Source: Anatilimnocola floriformis (lineage in GTDB: Bacteria > Planctomycetota > Planctomycetia > Pirellulales > Pirellulaceae). Taken from it: 64,000 nucleotides of DNA. The notes below the pieces were generated by a model. The model had not been told where the DNA came from and did not search any database. It was given only the letters and a program-made list of their open reading frames with translations. The stretch is from NCBI RefSeq assembly GCF_024256385.1, contig NZ_JAMLFW010000002.1:1178001-1242000 (forward strand), read 5' to 3'. Shown piece after piece: positions 16,538 to 24,464 of the stretch. The position numbers and the translations under genes were made by a program. The number at the start of each line of letters is the position of its first letter. The stretch's first letter is position 1.

Positions 16538-17274
16538 GCTGCCTCCCGCGAATTCACTTCAGCAACGGCGAGTGTCGTCGCCATCGATTCGGTTATGCCC
16601 GGCGCGACGTAGAACGGGTACATCATCCCGCCAGGAATTCGAAACCACTTACGCTCGTAGCAGATTGATTTGCCCTTCGCGCTCAGCACGCCTGGCGGCA
16701 GGTCCTCATCGTCGAAGAACCATATGTGGACCACTGGGCGATGGCAATTTTCGATTATCTTGCCGTCGGCCGGGCCACCGAGCAGCTTCGTTGGCGCAGC
16801 AAGAGCTCGTGCGGAATGCTCCTCGAACGTCCGTCGCTGATGCGAGTTAAAGGCATGACCGAGCCGATCTTCCGGCGCACGGCTCACTTCTTCGAGTGAG
16901 AGCTCCAATTGGTAATCGATCGCCCCCCTCGCCAACGTCAAACGAAGGTGCGTGTCGCCCGTGATGCGCGCGACCAGCGTCGGCGCGTTCGCGAATGTCA
17001 GATAGTCGGCCACTGCCTGCAAATTGATCTCGAACTTTGCCGGTGGTTTCATTTCACCGCACACGGCCGCGGCGTACAGCGCGAGCCGCTCTCCGTGCAG
17101 CTTTGGATTGTTTCGCACGGCCTCTCGATCGAAACACACGCCGCGGCCGCGGCCATCGAGACGACCTTCGCGTAGCAAGTTCACTCGCATGAAACCGTTT
17201 TGCAGACCACGGCCGATGTGCAGCACGTCGGCCCGCGCGAGCGCGAGCAGCTCGAGGAATTTATGCAGGATCAT
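16534..17274 (-). CDS. Unknown phage protein, 246 aa
   Basis: Begins MILHKFLELLALARADVLHI at an ATG overlapping the next gene's stop (ATGA). Contains an N-terminal helical part, a central beta region (TGDTHLRLTLARGAIDYQLEL) shaped like a DNA clamp or single-strand-binding strand set, and a C-terminal beta part with many aromatics (VVHIWFFDDEDLPPG). It may be a replication-associated protein given its position among early genes; no motif proves this. Confidence 0.55.
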   Translation of the reverse strand: MILHKFLELLALARADVLHIGRGLQNGFMRVNLLREGRLDGRGRGVCFDREAVRNNPKLHGERLALYAAAVCGEMKPPAKFEINLQAVADYLTFANAPTLVARITGDTHLRLTLARGAIDYQLELSLEEVSRAPEDRLGHAFNSHQRRTFEEHSARALAAPTKLLGGPADGKIIENCHRPVVHIWFFDDEDLPPGVLSAKGKSICYERKWFRIPGGMMYPFYVAPGITESMATTLAVAEVNSREAA

Positions 17275-17648
17275 TTCACCCCCAGCAGATGAGCAACGTT
17301 CGTCGGAATATCCATGAGACCACGACACTGGAACCGCTCGCGTTCAAATGGCTCCGCGCGGCGGAAGCAGAAACCGACTTGTCGACTGCTAGTGCATGCA
17401 CCGTGCGTGCTCAAGAGGACAAGCTCACCTGGCTCGAATCCGAAAACCGGATGCGCGATCAAGCGACCCCTGGATCGGTATAAAAACCGAAGGTCTTCGA
17501 TCGTGAGTTCCGGAGACGTCACCAGCACCGTCAGAAAGCGAGTGTCGAATGACCAATACCACTTACGCGGTGGCATTGGTGACACCGTTGGAAGAATTCG
17601 AAGCGTGGCCGCCGCCACGGTCAGCCGGAAAAAGTCGCGTCTGTTCAT
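17271..17648 (-). CDS. Unknown protein with twin-arginine-like N-terminus
   Basis: A 125-residue protein beginning MNRRDFFRLTVAAATLRIL. NRRDFFRL followed by an Ala-rich hydrophobic stretch matches the Tat export signal used widely by planctomycetes. The rest is a compact mixed fold with four Cys. Overlaps neighbours at both ends (ATGA), so it is in the early operon. A Tat-type protein in a phage early operon is unexpected; the motif might also be coincidental. Confidence 0.5.
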   Translation of the reverse strand: MNRRDFFRLTVAAATLRILPTVSPMPPRKWYWSFDTRFLTVLVTSPELTIEDLRFLYRSRGRLIAHPVFGFEPGELVLLSTHGACTSSRQVGFCFRRAEPFERERFQCRGLMDIPTNVAHLLGVK

Positions 17649-18103
17649 TTACCACCTCCGCTCGTGAGCAGCGGCAACTGCCGTGGCGACAGCCGCGGCG
17701 TTGAACCACGTGGTTCAACAAAGTCCGGATCGAAGTCTTCGTCGATCTCACCTTCGTAGGCAGGACGGACCGGGATTAGCGCGCGTGACTGCGGCTTCGG
17801 TGGTGGCGCCTTCGGCTTTGGTGGCTCTTGCAGCGCGAGCTGCACGGCCGTGACCAACGCGGCCGGCGTTGAACCTCTCACGTCGACGATCGTCACATTC
17901 GCATTGCTCACTTCGCAGAAATAGGACGCTGAGCTGTACGAACTGTTGTGGCTGCGTTGGTCATTGAACAATGCGTGAACGTAGACACGGCAGTTTACCG
18001 GCACGATCTTACCGATCTGCTCGCGAGCTTCCTCGATCGACTTCGCTTCCTTGAGCCGCCGCGCGGTGCGGTGCGTTCGGTTTCCATTTGTTCGACGGGT
18101 CAT
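17645..18103 (-). CDS. Unknown phage protein with Pro-rich linker
   Basis: Start at ATG 18,103 with AAGGAAG upstream and an overlap of the preceding stop (152 residues). Begins MTRRTNGNRTHRTARR. The N-terminal 100 residues form a small alpha/beta domain (VNCRVYVHAL, ANVTIVDVRG); then a Pro/Lys linker (EPPKPKAPPPKPQ) and a Pro-rich tail. No family recognised. Confidence 0.55.
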   Translation of the reverse strand: MTRRTNGNRTHRTARRLKEAKSIEEAREQIGKIVPVNCRVYVHALFNDQRSHNSSYSSASYFCEVSNANVTIVDVRGSTPAALVTAVQLALQEPPKPKAPPPKPQSRALIPVRPAYEGEIDEDFDPDFVEPRGSTPRLSPRQLPLLTSGGGK

Positions 18104-19212
18104 TTGCTTCCTTTCTTTGTGTTCTTCAGAGTCAAGCACTTCGGCAAATTCACCGGCTTCGCGCAAAGCGCGGCGATGATCTTCTTGCGGTTCGTTTCGC
18201 GTGCGGCGAGCGATCCGAGCTCCTTGGCCAGCTCAAGGAGCTGCTCCGTCGTAAAAATCGCGTAGAACGTTTCGAGAGCCAGGGATTTTTTGGTGTAGAG
18301 ATCCTTCCACGCGTAGGTCAGATCGATGCTGCCGGCGATTTCTTCGATCACTGCGTACGGGATGTTGGGATGCCACTTGTCTTTGTCAGGTGTGTTGAGC
18401 ACCTTGCTGCAGAACGCTGTGGCCGCAGTTGTGAGTGAGACGTTGCTCCCAGGCAGACCGGCGGTTGAGAGCAAATCCCACGCGTCCATTGCCGAGTCGT
18501 AACTGGTTCGCTTGATCGGCTTGCCGCCGGCGAGCTCGGCTGCCTCATCGACCAGCGTTACCCACGGAACACCGTTGTTTGCTGGCCATTGCCGCGATCG
18601 GACGAGGAACCACATCAACAAGCGCAACACTTCGGTCGGATCAGAATCCAGCCGCGCCGCGATGATCGACGCCAACCAGTGGTGACGCCAATTGCGAATG
18701 CGGATCTCGAGTAACTTCCGCTTGTCCTCTGCCTTTTGCTTTTGCGCGGCAGGCGATACCTTCGCGCCGGTTTTATTAGCCCGCGCTGTCTCCGCGGCCT
18801 TGCGCTTCTTTACCAGCTCGGTGACGGCCGCGTCCTGCAGCTCCTTGAACTTCACCACGTTGGTCGCGACTTCCACGTCGCCGATCTTCACGATCGCGAG
18901 CTGCTCGCGCACCTTCGGATCCTTCGTGTCGATCAAGCATCGGTGTGTGTCGTGATCGACGTACGAATAGTGGTCGCCGGTAAATTTGCGAGTGAGGTTG
19001 CGCGTCAGATTTTCAATTTGCCCCTGCAGGCTGTTTCTGCTTTCGAAGCCGTCGTGCCGTTTGAAGATCTTGTCCAGCTCACTCATCACGGGCGGCACTT
19101 CGAGCAGCGGAACGATCAGCCGAGCGAGTGACTCGGGCAGCTTGTTGTCTGCCACGCGATCAAGCCACTTCGGCGGCAGCCGCAACAGCTTGACCAGGTT
19201 GGAGTTCCTCAA
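18100..19212 (-). pseudogene. Detached C-terminal part of a ParB-like protein
   Basis: A 370-residue frame that can only start at TTG 19,212 inside the upstream gene. It begins RNSNLVKLLRLPPKWLDRVA, which matches the segment just after the helix-turn-helix of ParB/KorB proteins (..N.LRLL.LP..). The 193-residue N-terminal ParB piece ends 53 bases further on in a different frame. Together they would give one ParB with the first helices of the HTH missing. The rest of this frame has Lys/Ala-rich coils and an unrecognised C-terminal domain. It may still be translated by coupling, so pseudogene status is not certain. Confidence 0.55.
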
Positions 19213-19741
19213 TCAGCTTCGCTTGCTCGACGGCGTTTAAATCTTCGCGCTCGGCGTTATGGCTCGCCACGCGTCGACGCGCCTCGACGTCGTCGCACTC
19301 GATAACGTCGCAACGCAGCTGCTTCCACTTGAGCGACGCCGCGGCCATCCATCGAGTTTCACCGCTGATCATCTGGTACCGACCGCCGGGCATCTTGCGC
19401 ACTTCGCACGCGTCGCGCTGGCCATCGGTCTGCATGCTCGCGGCGCGGTTCTCGATCGAGGCCTTGCGCGGGTGCCTGTTGATTGGGTGACGGTCGAGAT
19501 TCTTCAGATCGATCGATACGTTGCGTTCGAGAGTCCTGGCCGGGCCCGGAGCCACGTAGATCGGCTGCGGCTTGGGTTTGGTGTCCCGGGACACGGCGTG
19601 CGGTTCTTTGCATTTGCTGCAGTACTTGCCCTTGCCGTCGTCGTCGGTCCAATCATGCATGCCGCCCTTCGGGCAATTCGCCGCGCTGGTTTTCTTATTC
19701 GGTTTCGTTTCCTTAACAGCAGTTTGGGTCGATGCAATCAT
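19160..19741 (-). CDS. ParB-like N-terminal (CTP-switch) domain with zinc ribbon
   Basis: A 193-residue protein, start ATG 19,741 overlapping the replication gene stop (ATGA). Residues 25-55 have the pattern CPKGGMHDW...YCSKC, a zinc ribbon. Residues 80-185 show ParB signatures: IDLKNLDRHPINRHP, then GETRWMAAASLKW (the GxRRxxA-type box) and REDLNAVEQAKLIEEL. After that the sequence goes out of frame (QPGQAVAAAAEVA stop) instead of entering the HTH. A parS-like dyad lies within the coding sequence at 19,581. Such ParB proteins segregate plasmid prophages or regulate phage genes. No ParA gene is visible. Confidence 0.7.
   Translation of the reverse strand: MIASTQTAVKETKPNKKTSAANCPKGGMHDWTDDDGKGKYCSKCKEPHAVSRDTKPKPQPIYVAPGPARTLERNVSIDLKNLDRHPINRHPRKASIENRAASMQTDGQRDACEVRKMPGGRYQMISGETRWMAAASLKWKQLRCDVIECDDVEARRRVASHNAEREDLNAVEQAKLIEELQPGQAVAAAAEVA
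19581..19595. promoter_or_regulatory. parS-like dyad, site 6 (perfect GTGTCCCGGGACAC)
   Basis: The only fully symmetric copy, 14 bases, inside the parB-like gene. ParB sites within or next to parB are the rule for centromeres, which supports the parS reading. Confidence 0.65.
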
Positions 19742-20859
19742 TCGGCGGTCCTTTCGATAGTGGCTTCGTTGAAAAAATCCTCGGCGGTCGCGCCGCACGC
19801 TTCGAGCGTTTCCAGGAACGTGCTGCGCGCGTAGCCGGTCGGAGGCGGGTTGAAAGTTGCGCGGTACGCCGCGTCACGCTGGAAGTCGCTGAGGTCAGCC
19901 GCGAGATCGATCAGATCGCGCAGCTGTTCTCGATCGAGTCGATCGAGCAACGGGCCAAAGTTCTCTTCGCGTTGCTGCAGCAATTCGCGCAGCCGCTGAG
20001 CTTCGGCCTCCGCTCGCAGGTGTTTCGCGCGTTCGACGGTCTCGCGCTCGGCGGCTGCCGCCTTCGTCGCGCGCTGCCTGGCGAGCACATGGGCGTCGAC
20101 GATCCCCGCGCACGGCCAGCTGCCGCGTCGCAGGTAGAACTGCACCGATGCTGCCTTGTCGACGAGCTTGTCGGCGTTCTCGGGCATCTCTGCCGTTTCC
20201 CACGCGCCAAGCATCTTCGCGCGGAACTCCGCTGGTGTGAAATTTCGCGCGAGGTGTTCTTCGGCGAGTTCTCTCGCGATCGCCTGCTTGGATTGAAACT
20301 CTTCCACCACCACCAGCCAGGCCGCGTCGAGCTCGCCGCCCGGTGGTGGTCGCTTCAATGGGCGTTTCTTGGTCGCTTTATGCGCCACTGGTGGCGCATC
20401 GGAGCCGCCACTGGTGGCGCGTCCGGAGCCGCCACTAGTGGCGCGACGGAATTCTCCTGGCGCGTTTTCCGATGCGCCACTAGTGGCGCATCGGAAACCA
20501 TCGGTTGACTCAATCTCGACGGCCGGGACGAGCAGCTTCAGTTCGTTCCAGACGATCTGATAACGGTTCGTTAATTGAGTGCGGCGCGAGAGGATCAGAT
20601 TCATCGACTGCAGCGCGGCGATGCCACGCTGCACCTGGCGTTTGCCGATGCCGGTCTCTTCGACGATCGTGTCCTGCGATTGCCAGCACTCCGGGTTGTC
20701 GCCGATGTGATCGCCGAGGTTAATCAAGATGAGCTTCAGCACGGCCGCGGAGACCTTGCCGGCGAATGCAGGGATCACGCACTTGCGGAGAATCATCAGC
20801 TGTTCGCCGCGTGCGAGTGTTCGCTGTCGGCCGCTTCGTGCTTCGTCGTCGGATCGCAT
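19738..20859 (-). CDS. Phage replication initiator with winged-helix domain
   Basis: A 373-residue protein beginning MRSDDEARSGRQRTLARGEQ. Residues 20-110 look like a winged-helix replication-initiator/replisome-organiser domain (AAVLKLILINLGDHIG..CWQSQDTIVEETGIGKRQVQRGIAALQSMNLI..RR). Residues 125-165 are repeats RATSGGS produced by DNA iterons (20,382-20,489). The C-terminal half is Ala/Glu/Arg-rich helix (TKAAAAERETVERA). This arrangement resembles lambda O, where the origin lies inside the initiator gene. Its stop overlaps the parB-like start. Confidence 0.7.
   Translation of the reverse strand: MRSDDEARSGRQRTLARGEQLMILRKCVIPAFAGKVSAAVLKLILINLGDHIGDNPECWQSQDTIVEETGIGKRQVQRGIAALQSMNLILSRRTQLTNRYQIVWNELKLLVPAVEIESTDGFRCATSGASENAPGEFRRATSGGSGRATSGGSDAPPVAHKATKKRPLKRPPPGGELDAAWLVVVEEFQSKQAIARELAEEHLARNFTPAEFRAKMLGAWETAEMPENADKLVDKAASVQFYLRRGSWPCAGIVDAHVLARQRATKAAAAERETVERAKHLRAEAEAQRLRELLQQREENFGPLLDRLDREQLRDLIDLAADLSDFQRDAAYRATFNPPPTGYARSTFLETLEACGATAEDFFNEATIERTAE
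20382..20489. repeat. Iteron-like repeats, probable phage replication origin
   Basis: Four copies of the palindrome CCACTRGTGG (cores at 20,385, 20,408, 20,432 and 20,477) within GCGCCACTAGTGGCGC-type units. Spacings are 23, 24 and 45 bases, i.e. about two helical turns. They lie inside the initiator gene. Origin function is inferred by analogy with lambda. Confidence 0.65.
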
Positions 20860-20885
20860 GACTGCAATCGATTCCTTCTAGGCTG

Positions 20886-21137
20886 TTATGCGAACAGCCG
20901 AGTTTGACCGGGAGAGTCGGGGACTTGCCCGCCGCATTTCATACGCGGCGGTCGCAGCTGTAGCTGGATGCGAATTTCGTCGCGCCAGATCTTGTAGCGC
21001 CAGCCGCAGCGCTTTTTGAACGGGTAGTGACCGAAGAGCGCACGCTCTTTCATCACCACGCCGTAGTTGTCGGGGCATTTGCGGAGCACGGCCGTGATGA
21101 TCGGCCGCACGTACTCGCGAATGGTTTGCTTGTTCAT
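20886..21137 (-). CDS. Small basic phage protein
   Basis: An 83-residue protein beginning MNKQTIREYVRPIITAVLRK. Basic and helical with aromatic WRYKIWRDEIRI. Start overlaps the stop of the upstream gene (ATGA). DNA-binding or replication accessory role is possible from charge and position; no family recognised. Confidence 0.5.
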   Translation of the reverse strand: MNKQTIREYVRPIITAVLRKCPDNYGVVMKERALFGHYPFKKRCGWRYKIWRDEIRIQLQLRPPRMKCGGQVPDSPGQTRLFA

Positions 21138-21430
21138 TCCTCGTCACCAGTTTGGCCGAGCATCGCGCGCAGGCTGCCAATAGCCAGCGCCAGCGGATCG
21201 CCGGAGAGCCGCAGCAGATCGACGTCGGATGCCATTGGCCACACGCCGTCGCAGAGCCTGCGCGCTGACGCGGGGCCAATACTGAGCTCTACGCGGACTA
21301 CTTCGACGCTCCAAAAGCATGCGCAGATGCGGCGTTCGAATTGGCGCGCCGTTGCTGGCTCGCGGAAGTATTTGCAGAACGCGCCCCCACTGGCGCGATC
21401 ATGCGTCGCGTTGAGTCGCCAGAGCATCAT
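21134..21430 (-). CDS. Unknown phage protein, 98 aa
   Basis: Begins MMLWRLNATHDRASGG. Contains Cys/Trp-rich centre (FERRICACFWSVEVVRVELS) and a helical C-terminus. Coupled to neighbours by ATGA overlaps on both sides. Confidence 0.5.
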   Translation of the reverse strand: MMLWRLNATHDRASGGAFCKYFREPATARQFERRICACFWSVEVVRVELSIGPASARRLCDGVWPMASDVDLLRLSGDPLALAIGSLRAMLGQTGDEE

Positions 21431-21714
21431 TGGATTGCCTCTTCAGCCTGCAGCATGGCTTCAGCGGCGCTGGTGGCGCGTCTTGCTTCGCTGGTCAGCG
21501 CGAGCGCGAGCAGCTCTCCCACTGGCGACAAGCCGCGGCGTAGTGATTGAATCGCCATGAGCGCGCCGGAATAGAAGATACCTTTCGCCGCTGAAATCAT
21601 TTCTTCCGGCACATCGGGATCAGCGCGCATTTGCTGCTCAATTCCCTCCCACGCCCGCGCAACCGGGGACTTGAGAGTTCCTTCGTGCGGGCACGGTTCA
21701 CCAGGCTTACACAT
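21427..21714 (-). CDS. Unknown phage protein, 95 aa
   Basis: Begins MCKPGEPCPHEGTLKSPVAR; a CKPGEPCPH start may bind metal. The C-terminal two thirds are helical. First member of the ATGA-coupled early gene chain; the gap upstream of it holds the tRNA-like sequence. Confidence 0.5.
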   Translation of the reverse strand: MCKPGEPCPHEGTLKSPVARAWEGIEQQMRADPDVPEEMISAAKGIFYSGALMAIQSLRRGLSPVGELLALALTSEARRATSAAEAMLQAEEAIQ

Positions 21715-21726
21715 GCGTTCGACCTT

Positions 21727-21798
<72 letters not shown>

Positions 21799-21843
21799 CT
21801 TCCAGGACCGCCGGGCGCTGATAATTTCCGACGGGCCATGGTT

Positions 21844-22143
21844 TCAGTTGAGCGTGCTGCGACCGGTGCCGACGTGCCGCGCGACCTTACGCGAGTCGCG
21901 CGGCGTCGGACCGAGCTGCACGGCCGGTGAGCTTGTCTCGATCGTGACGACGGTCATCGTTTTCGGTTGCCGCGCGGCGAGCATCTCGTAGCGCTCGACC
22001 AGCTCCGACGTCTCTTCGATAACCTGCGCGCCGTGACCGCGGCCGCGCATGAAGTTCGCGAACGTCGTTGCCTGCACATGGTCGACTGAATTGGACATTC
22101 CGCGGACCATGCCGCTCGCGGTTGTGATCAGCACTCGAAACAT
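21844..22143 (-). CDS. Unknown phage early protein, 99 aa
   Basis: Begins MFRVLITTASGMVRGMSNSV. An alpha/beta mix with a helical Glu-rich middle (QVIEETSELVERYEML). No family recognised. Stands alone between the tRNA-like sequence and the next gene. Confidence 0.5.
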   Translation of the reverse strand: MFRVLITTASGMVRGMSNSVDHVQATTFANFMRGRGHGAQVIEETSELVERYEMLAARQPKTMTVVTIETSSPAVQLGPTPRDSRKVARHVGTGRSTLN

Positions 22144-22173
22144 CGGAGGTACTCCAGCGTGTAAAAGAATTGC

Positions 22174-22545
22174 CTAATTGACTGCGATTTCAACGAACGC
22201 GCGACCGGCCGCTATGTCTCCTTGCTGCTCCGAAGCGCCGAACTTTGGCTCACACTCGCATCGCCCAAAGATGCCGCCGGGGAGCTCTGCTCCTGTCCAG
22301 ATTCTTCCGCGGTCTTCCCAATTCATCACGCTCGCAGTTGCGTGAAACGCGAGGTGCCAAGTCGATGGTTGCATGCGCATCACGACAGCTCGGTAGGCAT
22401 CGAGCAGCGACGGCTGCCGGTCGTATGCATAGAGTTCGACAATCGCGACTGCTGCGGCCAGGGCCTTCGAGTCGGTCGAAGTCAGCGGCGCCAAACAGCG
22501 CTTGCCGAGGTTCGCTTGCAGCCATTTGATGAGCGCTCGATTCAT
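22174..22545 (-). CDS. Unknown phage early protein, 123 aa
   Basis: Start ATG 22,545 with AAAGG upstream. Begins MNRALIKWLQANLGKRCLAP. Helical N-terminal half; the C-terminal third is Gly/Cys-rich (GGIFGRCECEPKFG). Lies directly downstream of the integrase terminator hairpin. Confidence 0.55.
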   Translation of the reverse strand: MNRALIKWLQANLGKRCLAPLTSTDSKALAAAVAIVELYAYDRQPSLLDAYRAVVMRMQPSTWHLAFHATASVMNWEDRGRIWTGAELPGGIFGRCECEPKFGASEQQGDIAAGRAFVEIAVN

Positions 22546-22560
22546 CGGTGGACCTTTCAT

Positions 22561-22621
22561 AAAAGATGCGGGCCTCACGCGCGGCGCGAGACGTGCGCCG
22601 ACGGATCGCGATGAGGCCCGC
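22561..22621 (-). terminator. Rho-independent terminator after the integrase
   Basis: Perfect 10-bp arms GCGGGCCTCA and TGAGGCCCGC enclose a GC-rich loop with a second small stem. On the minus strand the hairpin is followed by TCTTTT. It lies 50 bases after the integrase stop. Confidence 0.65.
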
Positions 22622-22673
22622 GTTAAGAGGTGAAGAAAAAAACCGCGCCCACAGCGACGGTCGGAACACGGGA

Positions 22674-23768
22674 CTAGGTGAAGAGCTGCATTTGCTTGTC
22701 GTCGACCTTCTTCGCCTTTGGCGACGGCAGCCGCTGAATCGACGCAGTGACGATCTTTTGTTGCACCGAGCCGTTGATGTAGCTGCCCTTCGTGGTGCTC
22801 TCGTGTGAGTGCCCCAGCGACAACTGCGCTGCTTGAATCGACGACGTCGAGCCCTCTTGGTCGGCGATCAGCGTCGCGTGCATTTTGCGAAACCCGTGAA
22901 ACTTGAACTGCCGTTCTTCGGGAATGGCCGCGTGCTGCAGCAGCCGCTCCATCTGCGTCTGCAGCCAGCGCTTGTTTTTGTCCCAGTTGGGGAATTCGAA
23001 GATGCGCGTCCGCTCGGTGCGGATCGCGAGGATGTCGGCAAGCGCCTCCGGGTGTAGGAATTGCTTCTTGCCCTTCCTTCCCTTCGAACCGTTTCGAGCC
23101 CAAACGGTGATGAACGGGGCGTTCAGATCGGCGTACTCTAATCGCATCAGCTGGCTGATGCGGAGGCCGGTGAAACAAGCGACGACGATCAGCGCACGCC
23201 ACCACGCTGCCGGCGTGACGCCCTCGATTCTCGGCGTCGTCATCTTGTCTGCTGCAGCAAACAGTCGCTGCACTTCGTCGAGCGAGAAATCGCCGTTCGG
23301 GGGATCGTCGTCGGCTTGCGGCTTGTCGACCATCGGCGGCAGATCGAGCAGGCCGAGGTTCTTGCGCCCCTGCTTGTCGCGCGTCTTGGGTCCGGTGAAC
23401 GCGAGCAGCTTGTCGATCTGCGTGCAGTGTTTCCGTACCGTGCCGATCGACATGAATTCGCTCTTGCGCCCTGGCTGCTTGAGCAACTCCGAGGTGAACA
23501 AGGCCGTGGTGTAGTCGGTGATCTCGCCGATCGGCGGATCGTTGACGAGTTTTTTCCAGTAGCCCAGCGCGTCGAGGTACAGCGTAGAAGTCGAATCGGT
23601 GAGGGCCTGCGGCTGAATCCACAGCGGCGTGAAGCAGCGTTCGAAAACTTGCGACAACCGCCAGAGGACGGATGGCACTGAGGGATCGTCCGGCGCTAGG
23701 TCGATCGTCGTCGGATCGAAGAGTCGGATTGTGGCGGGGAGCGGGGAGGCAATCGCGGTGTGGGTCAT
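22674..23768 (-). CDS. Tyrosine recombinase (phage integrase)
   Basis: A 364-residue protein, start taken as ATG 23,768 (MTHTAIASPLP). The catalytic core shows the R in CFTGLRISQLM, the HxxR in FHGFRKMHATL, the second His in LGHSHESTTKGSYI and the Tyr in that last segment. The N-terminal third is the arm-binding/core-binding region. It sits about 1.3 kb from the tRNA-Arg gene that probably holds the attachment site, beside the repressor, as in typical lysogeny modules. Acts by site-specific strand exchange between phage and host attachment sites. Confidence 0.9.
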   Translation of the reverse strand: MTHTAIASPLPATIRLFDPTTIDLAPDDPSVPSVLWRLSQVFERCFTPLWIQPQALTDSTSTLYLDALGYWKKLVNDPPIGEITDYTTALFTSELLKQPGRKSEFMSIGTVRKHCTQIDKLLAFTGPKTRDKQGRKNLGLLDLPPMVDKPQADDDPPNGDFSLDEVQRLFAAADKMTTPRIEGVTPAAWWRALIVVACFTGLRISQLMRLEYADLNAPFITVWARNGSKGRKGKKQFLHPEALADILAIRTERTRIFEFPNWDKNKRWLQTQMERLLQHAAIPEERQFKFHGFRKMHATLIADQEGSTSSIQAAQLSLGHSHESTTKGSYINGSVQQKIVTASIQRLPSPKAKKVDDKQMQLFT

Positions 23769-24129
23769 GGTGGTGAGCAATCTGCGGTGAGCACCAGAAC
23801 TTTCCGGCTTCCGTCGCCGACTGGGGCTCGCGGTGGCCATCCGTGAGGGGCCGGCACCCCGCCGGCGAACGATGCAAAAAGAAAGCATGCGCAGGTGACA
23901 GGGGCTGACAGCGAACCGCGCAGAATCGGGAGAAAAACGGGGAAAATCCCCATGCCGTGACCGGCATGACCGTGAGGGTCGTTAGAACGATGCTGATCAG
24001 CACGATCGGCTCGGGTAGGAGCTTCGAGACGGGGAAAGCACCTCCCGTCAGCGGCGAAGAATCGCCAAGAGATGCCGTCGCAGCTAGTGCGACGGCCGTA
24101 GGTTATGCCAAGCTTGCTATAATGTCAAG
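23769..24129. other. Gap between integrase and repressor with hairpins
   Basis: No convincing gene. On the minus strand there is a 7-bp hairpin (CATGCCG-loop-CGGCATG, 23,951-23,968) followed by GGGGATTTTCCCC and GTTTTT, possibly a weak terminator for the repressor transcript. Near the right end, GCTTG and CAAGC arms flank a TATAAT-containing centre (24,113-24,130), and TTGACA lies on the minus strand at 24,123-24,128. This may be an integrase promoter/operator. Confidence 0.4.
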
Positions 24130-24384
24130 CTAAGCTGACCGCTGCTTCATCGGGTGTGCGCTGCCGAGTAGCTCAGCAACAGAAACACCGAGTGCAATGG
24201 TGATCCGCTCGACGGTTACGAGCGATGGCACGTGTGATCCGTTCTCGATTTTCGCGTATTGCGGCTGCGTCATGCCTAGACGATCTGCCATCGCTTCCTG
24301 CGTAAGGCTGCCTGCTGCACGCATCGATCGCAGGTTCTGGCAGAACACGCGGTGCATCGTAGTTTCGGCTGGCATCACATTCAT
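24130..24384 (-). CDS. XRE-family phage repressor
   Basis: An 84-residue protein with a classic HTH (GSLTQEAMADRLGMTQPQYAKIENGSHVPSL split around residues 35-60) of the Cro/CI type. It has no extra dimerisation domain, like small repressors of temperate phages. The start is ambiguous (ATG at 24,384, 24,375 or 24,357). A good promoter ends so near the first ATG that a leaderless message is likely. Divergent from the plus-strand gene at 24,465. Confidence 0.75.
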   Translation of the reverse strand: MNVMPAETTMHRVFCQNLRSMRAAGSLTQEAMADRLGMTQPQYAKIENGSHVPSLVTVERITIALGVSVAELLGSAHPMKQRSA

Positions 24385-24388
24385 CCCG

Positions 24389-24420
24389 GTGTTTATAACA
24401 CTCTTGCTAGTAACTGGCAA
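24389..24420 (-). promoter_or_regulatory. Repressor promoter with overlapping dyad
   Basis: TTGCCA (24,415-24,420) and TATAAA (24,392-24,397) with a 17-base spacer on the minus strand. The -10 box is embedded in the dyad GTGTTATAAACAC (24,389-24,401), a likely repressor operator. Transcription would begin at or just before the ATG at 24,384. Confidence 0.6.
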
Positions 24421-24464
24421 ACCAAGGTTCAACGGAGTTCATTTGACGGAGCTCGCCCAAGCCG

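Noticed and set aside
23765-23953. Frame upstream of the integrase start
   Set aside because: Low-complexity and hairpin-rich; the integrase ATG at 23,768 is better placed.
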